A DNA stretch of 64,000 nt from Hygrophila difformis (lineage: Eukaryota; Streptophyta; Magnoliopsida; Lamiales; Acanthaceae). The stretch covers positions 29,126,057 to 29,190,056 of the forward strand of contig JAOANR010000002.1 of assembly GCA_030278955.1 (NCBI GenBank), given 5' to 3'. Under the pieces are notes generated by a model. It saw only the letters and a list, made by a program, of their open reading frames with translations, was not told where the DNA came from and did no database searches. The position numbers and the translations under genes are program-made. Below, in pieces: positions 46,801-58,993 of this stretch (positions are counted from its first letter, which is position 1; each line of letters starts with the position of its first letter).

Positions 46801-47890
46801 GTATTAGAGGATGACAAAATTTCCTGATTCACATCATTACTAAACTTATCGAGCCCTGGACCAGAAGCTGAGAAATCAAATACAGGAACTGTATAGTCAT
46901 CATCATCCAACTTTTTTCTCTTCTTCCTTTCTACTAATGGAGTGCTCAAACTAGAATATTGACTGTATTGTGGCTCTGGTTGATGTCTCGGATGCATCTG
47001 AGTAGAGATAAACGTGCCCCTGTCATTTCCACCACCCTACAGACACAAGTTTCCAGCCGTTGTCAGAACAAAAAATAAGTTCAAAGACATAAACATCACA
47101 TAGTAATGCATTCTAAAGGAAGTGGAGACATACAAAAGCATGAAAAGACAACATTCAACTGAAATTATTTCATGAGCTAGAAGATGTAAGGAAAATATCT
47201 TACAAACAATACTCAATTGAAATTGTTATTAATATCTAAACTAATCAACCGCTGATTGTTAAGGAAGCTACTTAATTGTTAATAATGCAAAGAGCAATCC
47301 CCTGCTGGAAATGCAACCACATAAACCAAGAAACAAGATATATGAAGTATCACATACAAGTTCAGCATCGCCATATCAGCTCATTATAACATTTTCTAAC
47401 AGAAATAATACCATAAACAAACCATATTAACTGAGTGACTAAAAAGCCCCATAAACTAAGAAACAAATAATTCAAAGTACTGAATAGAAAGTTCTGGATA
47501 TCAACATCAGGTCATTTAGCCATTTCCAACTGGAGACAATCACATAATGAAAATCGGTAAGAAATGCTTCAATCCCTAATGTTGTTTACAACTTAAAATT
47601 AATTTGATTATGCGCCTTCTAACTTTTTCAACTCCAGCATGAAATCAGTAGAAAAGCTAAACATTGAGAACTGTAACCTGGCTCATTGGAGGCATCATAT
47701 TGGCCGAGGTATTATTCGAGTTACAAGGAAGCACCCCATTACTTAATCGATGAGAAGGAATACTGAGCTGCTCATAAAGGGCCATCTTGTTTCTGGGAGG
47801 GGCCCTAGGCCCACCCTTATCTGCATCTTTTACATGAAGCCTGGGAAACATAGGCTCCATAATCTTCTCCCCATCTTTCACTCTCTTCAT
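43855..47890 (-). CDS. ELF3: EARLY FLOWERING 3 (ELF3) orthologue
   Basis: Four coding exons on the minus strand join in phase to 648 residues: 47678-47890, 46258-47036, 44848-44899 and 43855-44757. Conserved ELF3 blocks are visible: N-terminal [20 protein letters not shown] (about 27-46), [20 protein letters not shown] followed by FELHRLIK (about 320-348), and the C-terminal [23 protein letters not shown]3 is the scaffold of the nuclear evening complex with ELF4 and LUX, gating clock genes and flowering. The Arabidopsis protein is 695 residues and has a polyglutamine run in its prion-like region. Here that region ([16 protein letters not shown] and a Pro/Phe-rich stretch) has none. The start is the conserved MKR block. 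No lesion is seen. The short third exon and a 1.36-kb second intron are typical. Confidence 0.95.
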
Positions 47891-47973
47891 CCCAACTCTC
47901 TCTAGATATTACACTACTTTAATCTGAGTTACTTTATCGTTATTGAAATCTTCAACGGTTTCACAAAAACCAC

Positions 47974-48310
47974 CTGAAAATCACAAAGAAAAATCAAATT
48001 CACGAAATTTTTTCTGGCTTCGGCTTTACCCAAAAAAAATTCACTGAAATTGAACCTTCTGAGCAAACCCTAACCATAGAAAGTAACAAGACAAAATTTA
48101 CTACAACACATTAAACATAACTTCCTTAATTGATACAAATCAGAGAGCAAACGCAGACCCTCTTGCACACAACACTATTCCAAACCAAAATTTGATTCTT
48201 TCTTACCAATCTTAAAAAATATAAAACAGAAATAAACCAACAACGGACAAAGAAATGCAAAAAGAAGAGAAATAAAGAGTTGAAACGAGAAAACTGGAGG
48301 AGTTTAATAC
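47974..48310 (-). other. Probable 5'-leader intron of ELF3
   Basis: On the minus strand a donor GCG/GTATTAAAC at 48310 pairs with an acceptor TTTTCAG/GTGG at 47974. The segment is T-rich on that strand, as in plant introns. It would place the transcription start upstream of 48311, close to the fold-back element. Confidence 0.55.
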
Positions 48311-48511
48311 CGCTGGACTGTTGGCGGAAGAAATCAAGTGCAACCGGAGACGAAAAAGGAAAGAATACCCAAAAACGAAGATAGATATGGGAGTGGGGGA
48401 TCTAGGATATTATCAAAGGGGGAAAATTGCAAAAGGAGATCGGCGAATGACATCTGAAAGAGGAAAGGATGGCAAAAAGAGCAAAAAAAAAAATGTGGTC
48501 CAAACATTTAG

Positions 48512-49854
48512 GGGGCCAGAATTGCGTAAATATCCAATGTTAAGCCGACAGCCATTTAGGACACGTGGCAAAACGGACGAATTCGTACATTTTATTTTTC
48601 AAAAATTCAAATAAGTCCTTTTTCTATTTTATTACCAAAATAGTCCTCTAAAATACTAATTATGTCCAAATCAATTCATTGTTCACTAATTATACTCGAA
48701 TTGCTGACGTGGCAAGTGTTTAAATTTAAACCTGACACGTGGGCATAATATTAGTCCTTTTTCTTTTATATTTTGTCAATTTAGTCCTAAACTTTTGTTT
48801 TGTTCTATTTAGTCCCCTATCCCAATCACTCATTTTTATATTAATTGGCCTCCAACATTTCAAATTATTTCATTTTAGGCCCAGAACCTTAAATTTTTTA
48901 TTATTACTAATCCATTTATCAAATAAATGTCCAACATACTTCCATAAATAAAATTAAACACCAAACCTCATACATTGGATTTGACTGTTTTGTTATCGGG
49001 TCTTCCAAGTACCGGAATTTTACAGACTCTCTCTAACCACCCGACCGCAACCGATGGTTCATTGGTTTTGGTTTCCTTCCGCAACAATCAACACAATCTT
49101 ACTTTGCGTCATACCTTAGGATATAGCAATGTTTGAGTAAATGATTTAACTTGAATTTTTGGAAGGTTATGGATACAGAAAGCCTTGGTTTTATTGAAAA
49201 AATTATTAAAAAATATTATTAAAAATATTAAAAAATAGCCTGAATTTTATTGTCCACAAAGTATGATTGTGCTGATTGTTGCTGAAGGAAACCAGAACCA
49301 ATGAACCATCGGTTAAGGTCGGGTGGTTAGAGAGAGTCCGTAAAATCCAGAATTTTGAAGACCCGATAACAAGGCGGTCAAACCCAATGTATGAGGTTTG
49401 GTATTTAATTTTATTTACGGAAATATGTTGGGCATTTATTTGATAATGGATTAATAATAATAAAAATTTAAGGTTTTGGGCCTAAAATGAAATAACTTGA
49501 AAGGTTGGTGGCCAATTAATATAAAAATGAGTGATTGGGGTAGAGGACTAAATAGAACAAAACAAAAGTTTAGGACTGAATTGACAAAAGATAAAAGAAA
49601 AAGGACTAATATTATGCATACGTGTCAGGTTTAAATTAAAACACTTGTCACGTCAGCAATTAGAGTATAATTAGTGAACAAAGGACTGATTTGGACATAA
49701 TTAGCATTTGTAGAGGACTGTTTTGGTAATAAAATAGAAAAATGACTGATTTGTATTTTTGCAAAAAAAATGGACCTATTTGTCATTTTTTCCGGGGCCA
49801 GAATTGCGTAAATATCCAATGTTAAGCAGACAACCATTTAGGACACGTGGCAAA
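48512..49854. mobile_element. Large fold-back element flanked by 61-bp direct repeats
   Basis: Two long inverted arms, about 48580-49105 and 49250-49790, read as near reverse complements. Examples are GCAACAATCAACACAATC with its inverted partner GATTGTGCTGATTGTTGC, and TTTCTATTTTATTACC with GGTAATAAAATAGAAA. About 145 bp separate them. Outside the arms, 48512-48573 and 49794-49854 are direct repeats starting GGGGCCAGAATTGCGTAAAT and containing ACACGTGGCA. No ORF of note is present. The arms resemble a fold-back or MULE-type non-autonomous element. The direct repeats are too long for a normal target duplication and are unexplained. Confidence 0.75.
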
Positions 49855-49964
49855 AAAAAAAAGAAAAGAAAAGAAATATGGTCATGTTTGGCAAATAAAC
49901 TAAATAAAATTAGTTTATTCTAGTCAATTTCAGATAAATTAGCTTATTTAAAAAGACAATAACT

Positions 49965-50202
49965 TGGGCATGTTTGGGAATCAGCTGTTAGCTGTTAACT
50001 GATTATGTGAGTAATGTGAGTAATAAATTATTTAAAATTAGCTGTCTGGCAGTTTGAGGCAAACTTTTTGCCTATAATAAGCTAACTCTAAAATGCTGCT
50101 ATTTGCAGCGGTTTCAAAAATAGCGGATTGAACACTATTTTAAGTTATTTTACCTTTTTAAATAAGCTAATTTATTTCTAATTACCTAAAATAAGCTAAT
50201 AC
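49965..50202. mobile_element. Possible MITE remnant
   Basis: The stretch contains GGGCATGTTTGGGAATCAGC and GCTGTTAGCTGTTAACTGAT, then AT-rich sequence with CTATTTGCAGCGGTTTC. The wording recalls common plant non-autonomous DNA elements. I could not define both ends or a target duplication. Confidence 0.35.
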
Positions 50203-52518
50203 TGTAATACCCGAGATTTTTATTGGCGTCCAAAGGAATAAAATTAATTTCTTAATCCGATCAAGGCCAAAATATTTCCGAGAAGAAGAAAATAATTTAT
50301 TATTGCTCGGGAATGAATTACCGATAAATTCAAAATTCAAAATGGAATAAAAGAGGGAAAGGAGGCCCGAAGATATTTCATGGATCGAGTCAAAAGAATT
50401 GGAATTATTTGAGAAGGAAACGAATTTTAATTCAAAGAACCCGTGAAGTCGGAAATAATTTAATTAGATAAATTATTACATAGGAGTCGAAAGACGACAA
50501 ATTCAAAGCCGACAAATCCAAACGCGACGGACTCAAGATTTTGGATACGTGATTAATTCGAGACAAAATAAATTTAAGAAAGGAATCATAATCCGAGAAC
50601 GACCTGAAAAATCGAGCCCGAAAACGTAGGAGGACAGAAGCCCAAAAGAGATGAGAAAAGGCCCGACGGATCGCACGACCCGGCCCAGGCCGCAACCCAG
50701 GCCGGGAGCCGCGCGGTCTCCGCGCGGTCTGGGGTGATACCGCGCCAATACCGCGGGGGAACACAGGAAGAAGGCAATGACGCGTTCCAACAATTTTCTT
50801 ACCATATTTTCGACCCCGACTATGGAAACTCAATCACAATCAAGGGAGGGGAATATGGGACGAATTGAGGAGATCATATACCCTACAATCAGATTATCTA
50901 ACCCTAATTCACCCCTCCAAACCACCTCCCATTCTCTCTAAAGCTCTCCAAAACCGAAAACCCCAAAGTTCCTTGTGTTCTTGAACTTCCAACGAGCAAA
51001 CCGGAGAAGGAAGGCGTGGAGAAGAAGGGGTCAGACCCTAGTAGTGGTAAGACATAGTCCTGAACTTCGTTTCATGGTTTTCGTCGAATTAAGACTCTTA
51101 ACTTTTGGTTTCTACTCTTAAAAACACAAATCGGGGCAATGAAGAGGAGAAGGAGTGATTCAGACGTGTCCGGAGCAAACCATAGGCGCCCGATCGATCC
51201 AGAGACGTCCTAGGACTCCTATTCTGTAAGACAATGCCTTACATATCAATATAGGTGGCTTAGGATTGTTCGTAACACTAGTTTTAATCAAAACATTAAA
51301 ATCGAACTTAAAAGATTCACTTTTGCGCGTTTTCTGAAATCTAACGAAAACTCCTATTTCGAGAATCCGAAACAAAAAACTTCGAACTAGAGATTTGTTC
51401 CTAACATTTTATCTAAGTTTTATAAAATGTTCACGCATTTTCATCAAGATTTGATGCCCCAAATCCGTCTTGTATTTTCTGAAGTTTTTAAACAAAATCG
51501 AAAAGTTGACAGAATTGAGTGTTCGACTTCTTTGGCATTTTTCTTAAGGATTCTTTCAAAACGAATCTTTGGTGTAAACATGAAATTGTAGATAATTGTC
51601 TTAGGAATGTGTGGTTAAAATTTCGTGAATTTTCATTAATGTTTGAGTTGTCAAAATCGATCTAAACAGTCTGCGTTTTTGTGAACAAAACTATGACAGA
51701 TTTTCTGTCCAAACTTAATGAATTCATCTGATTTAATCCGTAAGTTTTCGGACAAAATGCCTCTAATAGAACTTATTTATTTTTGTGTCGTGTATGTGCC
51801 TGTAAAATTTCATAAATTTTGGAATTCGTTTGCTATGTCGAAAACCTGTTTAAACACTAGTGCGTTGTTTCTGAAATATAGACAGATTTCACTTTTTGAA
51901 AAGATTGTAAAATTTGACTTGTTTCCTTACCTAATTTCGAGAAACTTAACACACGAAAAAATATTCATTAGCATGTTTTTGAGGTACTGTACGAATTTCA
52001 AGTCGATCGCTTTTAAATTGAATTTTTAAACTGAAATGGCGTAAACTGTGGCAACAACTTTGGTTGATATGTTGAAAAACTCAACTTTTTGAAAACACAC
52101 GATTTGTGAGCTATATCTAAATGATAAAAACATTTTTCAAAAACCCGTTAATCTAGGCTTAGCTAGATCTCCACGTGAAGTAGTGGGTGAGTGCTCTTCA
52201 GAGTGCCCCTCTAACTTGAAACTCGTGTCTGAATGGACGAAATGAAAAATTGCCAAAACGGCCAATGAAAACTAGTCTACACTCTTGTTTGTATCCATAT
52301 GGGTTACTCGAGGCCCCGGAGTGTGTCTGTATAGGGTCCGCTGCATTCACTTACCTTGCAGGTTCGATTCCCCAAGGTGTATGTTTTTTTGCGGGTTCGA
52401 TTCCCCAAGATGTATATTTTCCTGCGGGTTCGATTCCCCAGGATATTGTTGACTCCTGTGGGTTCTATTTCCTAGGATGTATTTGAGTTCTTGCGGGTTC
52501 GGTTCCCCAAGGACGATT
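50203..52518 (+). mobile_element. Gypsy 4 LTR, plus-strand, interrupted
   Basis: The start TGTAATACCCGAGATTTT at 50203 is the typical beginning of this gypsy LTR family on the plus strand. The LTR shares the block GGGTGAGTGCTCTTCAGAGT (52185 onwards) and a GAGGCCCCGGAGTG motif with the others. At 52519 a minus-strand relative begins, so the LTR is cut before its end. The rest of this element lies beyond the window or is lost. Confidence 0.75.
52361..52506 (+). repeat. Five tandem B-box-like repeats in the gypsy 4 LTR
   Basis: Units of 33-35 bp centre on GGTTCGATTCC at 52361, 52394 and 52427, a diverged GGTTCTATTTCC at 52461, and GGTTCGGTTCC at 52496. Three match the tRNA-gene B-box consensus GGTTCGANTCC exactly. 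No tRNA fold or A box is evident beside them. Confidence 0.8.
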
Positions 52519-55079
52519 TGTAACACCCCGGATTTGATCACCCAGGCCGGGACGCTACCGCCACACCTTTCTAAATAAGACGCGATCCAAATCGAGCTTA
52601 TCTAGAAAGATGCTAAGGCTAAGTTGTATCAAACTTTAAAATAATTTAAAACCATTCAATTGTGCCCGAAATAAAAATCAGAGTATCACATGCATAATAA
52701 TGATAAGTAGTGCGGAAGCAAAAGCAAGGGCCAAACAGACGGCCAAAACTAAAGTTCAAAGTTCCAAGTCCAGTGCGGAATATAAAATAAAGTAAATGCG
52801 ACAAGTCCTTTATTTGATAAATCACATCCCATCGTGCGATTGCTTACTCTGCGAAAAAAATGGAAAACAACAATTTATCAGTACAAACGGTACTGCGTAA
52901 GTTAATATATAGCATACCAAATTTTAGAGTTTTTAAAAGAGTGAATAAAAGATAGGAATCAAATTTTAAAATAAGCGAGTAAAAATAATCCACGAGAATT
53001 CTTACACTTTACCACACGAATAATTACCAATGCTCATTTTGATCGAGGACACCCAATATGACCTTGGGGACTTACACCCACATGGCCTCCATTAATACGA
53101 TTCTAGGCCTAAGCCCTTTCGAATCAACCCACCTATGGGACTCGTACCCACGAGGGATGTGAAAGCACTGACCCCATACAGACCGCTTCAAAGCCCTAGA
53201 TAACCCATACGGATACACCTAGGAGTATAGACTCTTACAATCATGAAACCACAATTATCATATGCGCCGTTTTGGCCACAAAAAGAGGGGGCGGCCCAAC
53301 GAGCTCACGCCAAGTGCACTTACCCTCTATCACATTGGGCATCCCACTCGATCAAAACTTACAAAGTTTCAAAAATACATTTTAAACACTTTACAATATC
53401 ACACATTCCCAAATTTCATATATTTTCAAAAATGAGTATCAATCGACTCATAGATCATCGAATTATACAAAGTGAGATTTACCGATAAAAATGGCCTTTT
53501 GGCAGTTTCAGGAATCGCCTATGGAAACTTAGCAAAACATTTTCAAAAATTCTGAGATTTTTACAGGGGCTAGAACACACCCAAATAAATATTTTTCATA
53601 GAAATAGGCTTCTTCAAAATCGGACTCTAAGTTGCCTAAAAAAATGATTTCAGATCCACATTTTCCAAAGAGTGCAAATCCTACTGTTCACTCGACCACA
53701 GTCTCTTTAAAAATTCATAACAATTCCAAACGTGCTCCAAAAATTTTGAGATTTTATAGAGATGATATAGACACATAAAGGAACAACTTTCATGAAGACA
53801 TCAACCATTGAAAACGATATAGGTAGGATCAAATCGGACAACAAAAATTAATCACACCAAAACACTAAAACTGACAGCAGAGAACTCAGAAATACCAGAT
53901 CCATTTTCGACACCCAAATCATGTTCAAAAATTATGAAAATTTACAGAGAGCATATTCAATATGGTAGGAATATTTTTCATTTAGGAAGGATTTCCAAAA
54001 ACGAACGGATCTAATTGAAAAACGCACAACAATAAAACTGCTCGGATGAAAACCCTAGAAGACAGATTTGGCATAGGTTAGGAATCGAGTAAGAACTTGA
54101 TGGATTCTCCACCAAAACCCCTAAAAATTGATATGCACAATACTAAATTACCTGGGTTGAGATTTGGGTTGGAATCCTGTTTGTTGATTGCTTGGAAATC
54201 GGCCAAAGCAGTCCCCACGAACACTCCTTCAACCGAATAACCCTATTTGAGAAATGTAGAAGAAGTTTCCTAATGAGAGGGGGAAGAATCCGAGTTTAAG
54301 GACTAGGAAATGAACTAGAAGCCTTACCAACACTTGAGGAATGACTTAGGATTCCTTGGATTTGCCCAAAGCTTCGAGAACAGGAAGAACTTCTCACACA
54401 ACTCACTCCTCTCCAAAAGATGTGCAGATTTTCGGAATGGTGGCTTTGGGGGAGTTTAGGGGCTGATATGGGGTGGTGAATGGAGTGATAGGCTTTCCAA
54501 GGTGAGTACTAATGACCCTAGGTAAATGGAGGAGGGTTTAAGGTGGTTAAAATCGGGTAAACCAGTCATTAAGTTCCTTCAAACAACCCCTCTCCCTCCA
54601 TGGTTCAAAAGAGGTTCAATGAGTGCACTTTGATCCTTATCCAACATTGTGGGAGTTGTATTCAGTCAAAAATCCATCCACCATCAACCAATACACCCCC
54701 CTAGAAGTCTGGAATTGGAACACCAATCGATTGGGATCACTAGCATTAGATTTGGAGGCCAAAAACGCGTAGCAGCGTTTCAAACGCCAGCAGCAGCCGC
54801 CGGCGCGGGGCCCACGCACCCACGCGCCGCCACTGCGCGGCTGCCTGCTGCGCGTTTATATATATGTATATATATATATTTTATTATGATTTTTAATTTA
54901 ACAAAAACATCATAATATGAATTATCCGAGATCGTTGGATAATCCGATTACTCTCTTCGAGTTGCTATCGTCCGAAAATATTTAATTTCGCTCTCTCAGA
55001 ATTATTTCGGTTTCGATAATTAAATCCGATTCTTAAATTTTTGGATTTAATTTTCGATGTCGATTTCTCAGGTATTACA
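52519..55079 (-). repeat. Gypsy 2 LTR
   Basis: A 2561-bp LTR starts TGTAACACCCCGG at 52519 and ends TATTACA at 55079. A purine tract on the minus strand (AAGGAGGGTAGA) lies next to it at about 55081-55092. Confidence 0.85.
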
Positions 55080-55084
55080 GTCTA

Positions 55085-57329
55085 CCCTCCTTAGAAATCA
55101 ACTTCGCCCTCGAAGTTGGGTCGCACGTCGGAAAATAATTGGCACGTAGAAATTATTGAGGCTTGCAAATTTAAATTCTTACCTAGATGCGTGACGACTT
55201 TGTGCGGGGTGTCACATCCTCTCCCCCTTAGGACTGCAGTTATGCCCCCATAAGTGCTTCTGAGTCGCTTCGAAAAAGATTGGGATATCTCTGCTTCGTA
55301 TCCGCTTCCAATTCCCACGTCGCTTCCTCGGTGCAATGATTTGACCATAAAATCTTCACCATTCTAACGGTCTTGTTCCTCGTGATCCTTTATTTGATAT
55401 CAAGTATCTCGATCGGATACTCCTCATATGTCAGGTCGTCATCCATTTCGATCACGTCGGGTTGCAAAACATGGGTTGGATCGTGCACATATTTCTTTAA
55501 TTGAGAAACGTGAAACACATTGTGCACTCGCGACAATTCCGGTGGAAGAGCCAGTCGGTATGCCAAGGTACCCACGCGATCTAAAATCTCGTATGGGCTG
55601 ATATAACGAGGACTCAACTTTCCTCGTTTGCCAAATCGCATCACCCCCTTCATGGGTGACACTTTTAGCATAACTTTGTCTCCCACTTGGAATTCCAACT
55701 CTTGCCGTCTCGTATCGGCATAGCTCTTTGCCAGTCTTGTGTGGCCTTCATCTTTTGCTGAACCACCTTGATTTGCTTGCTCATGTCTTCAACGAGCTGA
55801 GGTCCAACAACCACGGAGTTATTATCCTTTGCCCAGCACAACGGACTGCGACACTTGCGCTCGTAAAGAGCTTCGAACGGCGCCATGCCAATGCTAGTAT
55901 GGTAACTGTTGTTATACGAGAATTCAATTAGCAGTAAGTGGTTTTCCCAACTTCCCTTGAATTCAAGTACACACGCTCTAAGCATGTCTTCGAGCGTCTG
56001 AATTGTTCGCTCAGTTTGACCGTCCGTCATTGGATGAAAAGCCGTGCTCATCTTGATTTGGGTTCCCAAGGCTTCTTGCAGTTTGGTCCAGAAGTGCGAG
56101 ACAAATCTACTGTCTCGGTCCGATATGATGTCGCGAGGCACTCCATGCCTTCGGACTACATTCTCATTGTACGCCTTGGCTAGTTGATCCATCGACCAAT
56201 TGTCCTTCATTGGTATGAAGATGGCGGTTTTCGTGAACCGATCAACTATTACCCAAATTTTGTTCATGCCTCTGGGAGACCTTGGTAACCCTGAGACAAA
56301 ATCCATGGAGATGCTGTCCCATTTCCAATTTGGGATCTTCAAGGGTTTCACCAATCCCAATGGCTTTTGCCGAACTGCCTTCACTTTCTGGCAAGTTAGG
56401 CACTTAGCCACAAAGTCAGCCACATCTTGTTTCATTCGCGACCACCAATAAATTTTCTTCAGATCCTTATGCAGCTTATCACCTCCAGGGTGTACTGAAT
56501 AAGGTGTACTGTGGCCCTCTTCCATTAATTTCCGCTTCAAGTCCTCGCACTTGTGAGGAACGCACCATCTTCCTTTGAAACGGATACTCCCGTCTTCGTG
56601 GATCATAAATCCTACCGCTTTACCTTCACCAATTTTCTCCTTGATCCTCTGAAGGTTCTCATCATCGGGTTGAGCTGTTCGAATTTCTTCGAATACGGTA
56701 GGTTCCATCGCTATGGCATTCACCGTTTCTACCACGGTTCCATAATGGACTAGTTCAGTATCCAACTTCGCCAAGTCCATATATAGTCCCGAAGGTAAGA
56801 TAAGGGTGTTTGCCGTATGCCTCGTCTTACGAATCAGTGCATCTGCCACGATGTTGGCTTTGCCCTCATGATAGGCTATGTCTAAGTCATAGTCCTTGAT
56901 CAGCTCGAGCCATCTCCTTTGCCTCATTTTTAACTCTTTCTGAGTAAATATATACTTGAGGCTCTTATGGTCTGTGAACATGCGACATGTTCGCCCATAT
57001 AGGTAGTGTCGCCAGATCTTGAGAGCAAACACCACCGCAGCTAACTCCAGATCATGCGTCGGATAGTTCTCCTCATGTGGCTTGAGTTGCCGCGATGCGT
57101 AAGCAATAACCCTTTGGTTTTGCATAAGCACGCATCCAAGACCTTCTTTTGAAGCGTCGCTGTACACTTCAAAATCTTCCGTCTCTGACGGCAATGCCAA
57201 GACCGGTGCTGTTGTGAGTCTCTTCTTGAGTTCTTGGAACGACGTCTCACAATCAGCTGTCCATTCGAACTTTAACCCTTTCTTTAGCAGTTGAGTCATT
57301 GGTCTTGCAATCTTCGAAAAATCTTTCAC
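55085..57329 (-). pseudogene. Gypsy 2 pol: RNase H, integrase, C-terminal tail
   Basis: The frame from 57329 carries DASKEGLG (RNase H), the HHCC zinc domain, and an integrase core with DRDSRF and [13 protein letters not shown]. It ends in frameshifted residues near 55665. A second frame (55390-55698) holds the GKRGKLSPRY and VFHVSQLKKY part of the integrase tail and stops at a TAA near 55390. The last chromodomain-like text continues in frame to about 55240. One-base loss near 55730 separates the two frames. Confidence 0.85.
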
Positions 57330-57419
57330 AAACCTTCTATAGTATCCGGCTAGTCCAAGGAAGCTTCGTATCTCTGTCTGACTAGTCGGCGCTGGTCAAT
57401 CAGTCACTGCAGATTTTTC

Positions 57420-58921
57420 CTATATTATATGTCCTAAAAACGCAACTTCCTTAATCCAAAATTCACACTTCGACAGCTTCGCGTATAACTGATTTTTCCT
57501 CAAAATCTGAAGCACTTGATGAAGATGTCTTGCATGCTCCTCCTCATCCCTTGAGTAAACTAGAATGTCGTCAATGAATACGACAACACATGAGTCTAGT
57601 AACTCTCGGAATACACTATTCATGAGGTTCATGACTACTGCGGGAGCATTCGTCAGACCAAAGGACATTATGGTGAATTCGTAGTGCCCGTATCTCGTGC
57701 GAAATGCTGTCTTCGGTATGTCCTTTTCGGCGATACGCAGCTGATGGTATCCTGATCTCAGGTCAACCTTTGAAAATACCGACGCTCCTTTCAGCTGATC
57801 GAAGATTCGAAGAGATCTTCGATCCTAGGTAGCGGGTATTTGTTCTTAATCGTCACTTGATTAAGACCTCTGTAGTCGATGCACAATCGAAGTCCACCGT
57901 CCTTCTTCTTGAAGAACAGGACCGGTGCTCCCCATGGTGATGTGCTCGGTCGAATGTAACCTTTTGATAACAATTCCTCGAGTTGTTCCTTCAGCTCTTT
58001 CATTTCAGCAGGCGCCATACGATATGGTGCCTTCGATACTGGTTCAATTCCGGGTACCAGATCGATTGTGAATTCGACTTCACGCTCGGGAGGCATTCCT
58101 GGGATATCTTCAGGAAAGACGTCAGGGTACTCGTTCACGACTGGGATTTGGTCGATCTTGCTTCCTTCGTCCTCCAGGTTATGCACGTAGCATGCATACA
58201 GCTGATATCCTTTTTGCATGAGACTGCAAAATTTCATAGCATTTACTACCTTAGCACTCTTCTTTTGAGGCTGCATGTAGTAAATGACTTTCTTTCTGCG
58301 ACTCTTCGCCAAAGAGATCTTCTGCTTTTGGCACTCAATGACCGCCTTGTATTGAGTCATCCAGTCCATTCCCAAAATGATATCGAAGTCCTTAAGGTCA
58401 AATTCTATGAGATTCGCGAAGAATTCGATGTTTTTAATTACTATCGGGATCCCGTCATATCGTTTGGAGCACGATACCACCTTACCCGATGGTAATTGGA
58501 TTCCTAAGTTAATGTTATTCGGCGCAGGTAGATCTAACGCAGGTAGAATTCTTGTGGAAATCAAAGAGCAACTCGCTCCTGAGTCAAATAAGACTTTGAC
58601 AGGTACGCTTAAAGCAGTAAACGTACCTCCGATCACATCGCCTTGAGCGGCCAAGTCCGCCTGATTGATTACATTCAAGCGTCCTATTGCCCCACCTTGA
58701 TTCCCATGCTGGTTTTGATTTTGAGGTGGCCTCTGTGCCTGAGGGAACCTCTGTCCTTGATTGTTCTGCTGGTTCGGCCCAGCTGGCCTGTTTCCCTGAG
58801 GACGGTTCAACAGGTCCGGCCTCTTATCTATGCGATCCTCTCTGGTCCAGCACTCCTTTTTCATATGGCCCTCTCGGCCACAACGGTAACAATGCCCTGG
58901 TTTTGGGCATTCACGCACCAA
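57420..58921 (-). pseudogene. Gypsy 2 zinc knuckle, protease and reverse transcriptase
   Basis: The frame 57791-58921 begins with a CCHC knuckle ([14 protein letters not shown]), then the protease DSGA motif and RT with CIDYRGLNQ. An 8-bp insertion near 57810 breaks it after RIEDLF. The next frame (57420-57668) contains SFGLTNAP and the intact FIDDIL catalytic box, ending at a stop near 57420. Some 30 bases are missing relative to gypsy 1 just after VAFLGHI. Confidence 0.85.
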
Positions 58922-58993
58922 GTGCGGAATGTTGCACCTCTGATATCTGGGTATGTAAGCGCCTTGGTTATCCGGCCTTCGGTTTCCTTAGCC

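Noticed and set aside
52361..52506. A cluster of tRNA genes
   Set aside because: Only the B-box-like motif is present. There is no A box and no cloverleaf arms at the right spacing.
52361..52506. CRISPR array
   Set aside because: The regular 33-35 bp spacing has no constant repeat with variable spacers of similar size, and the host is a plant LTR.
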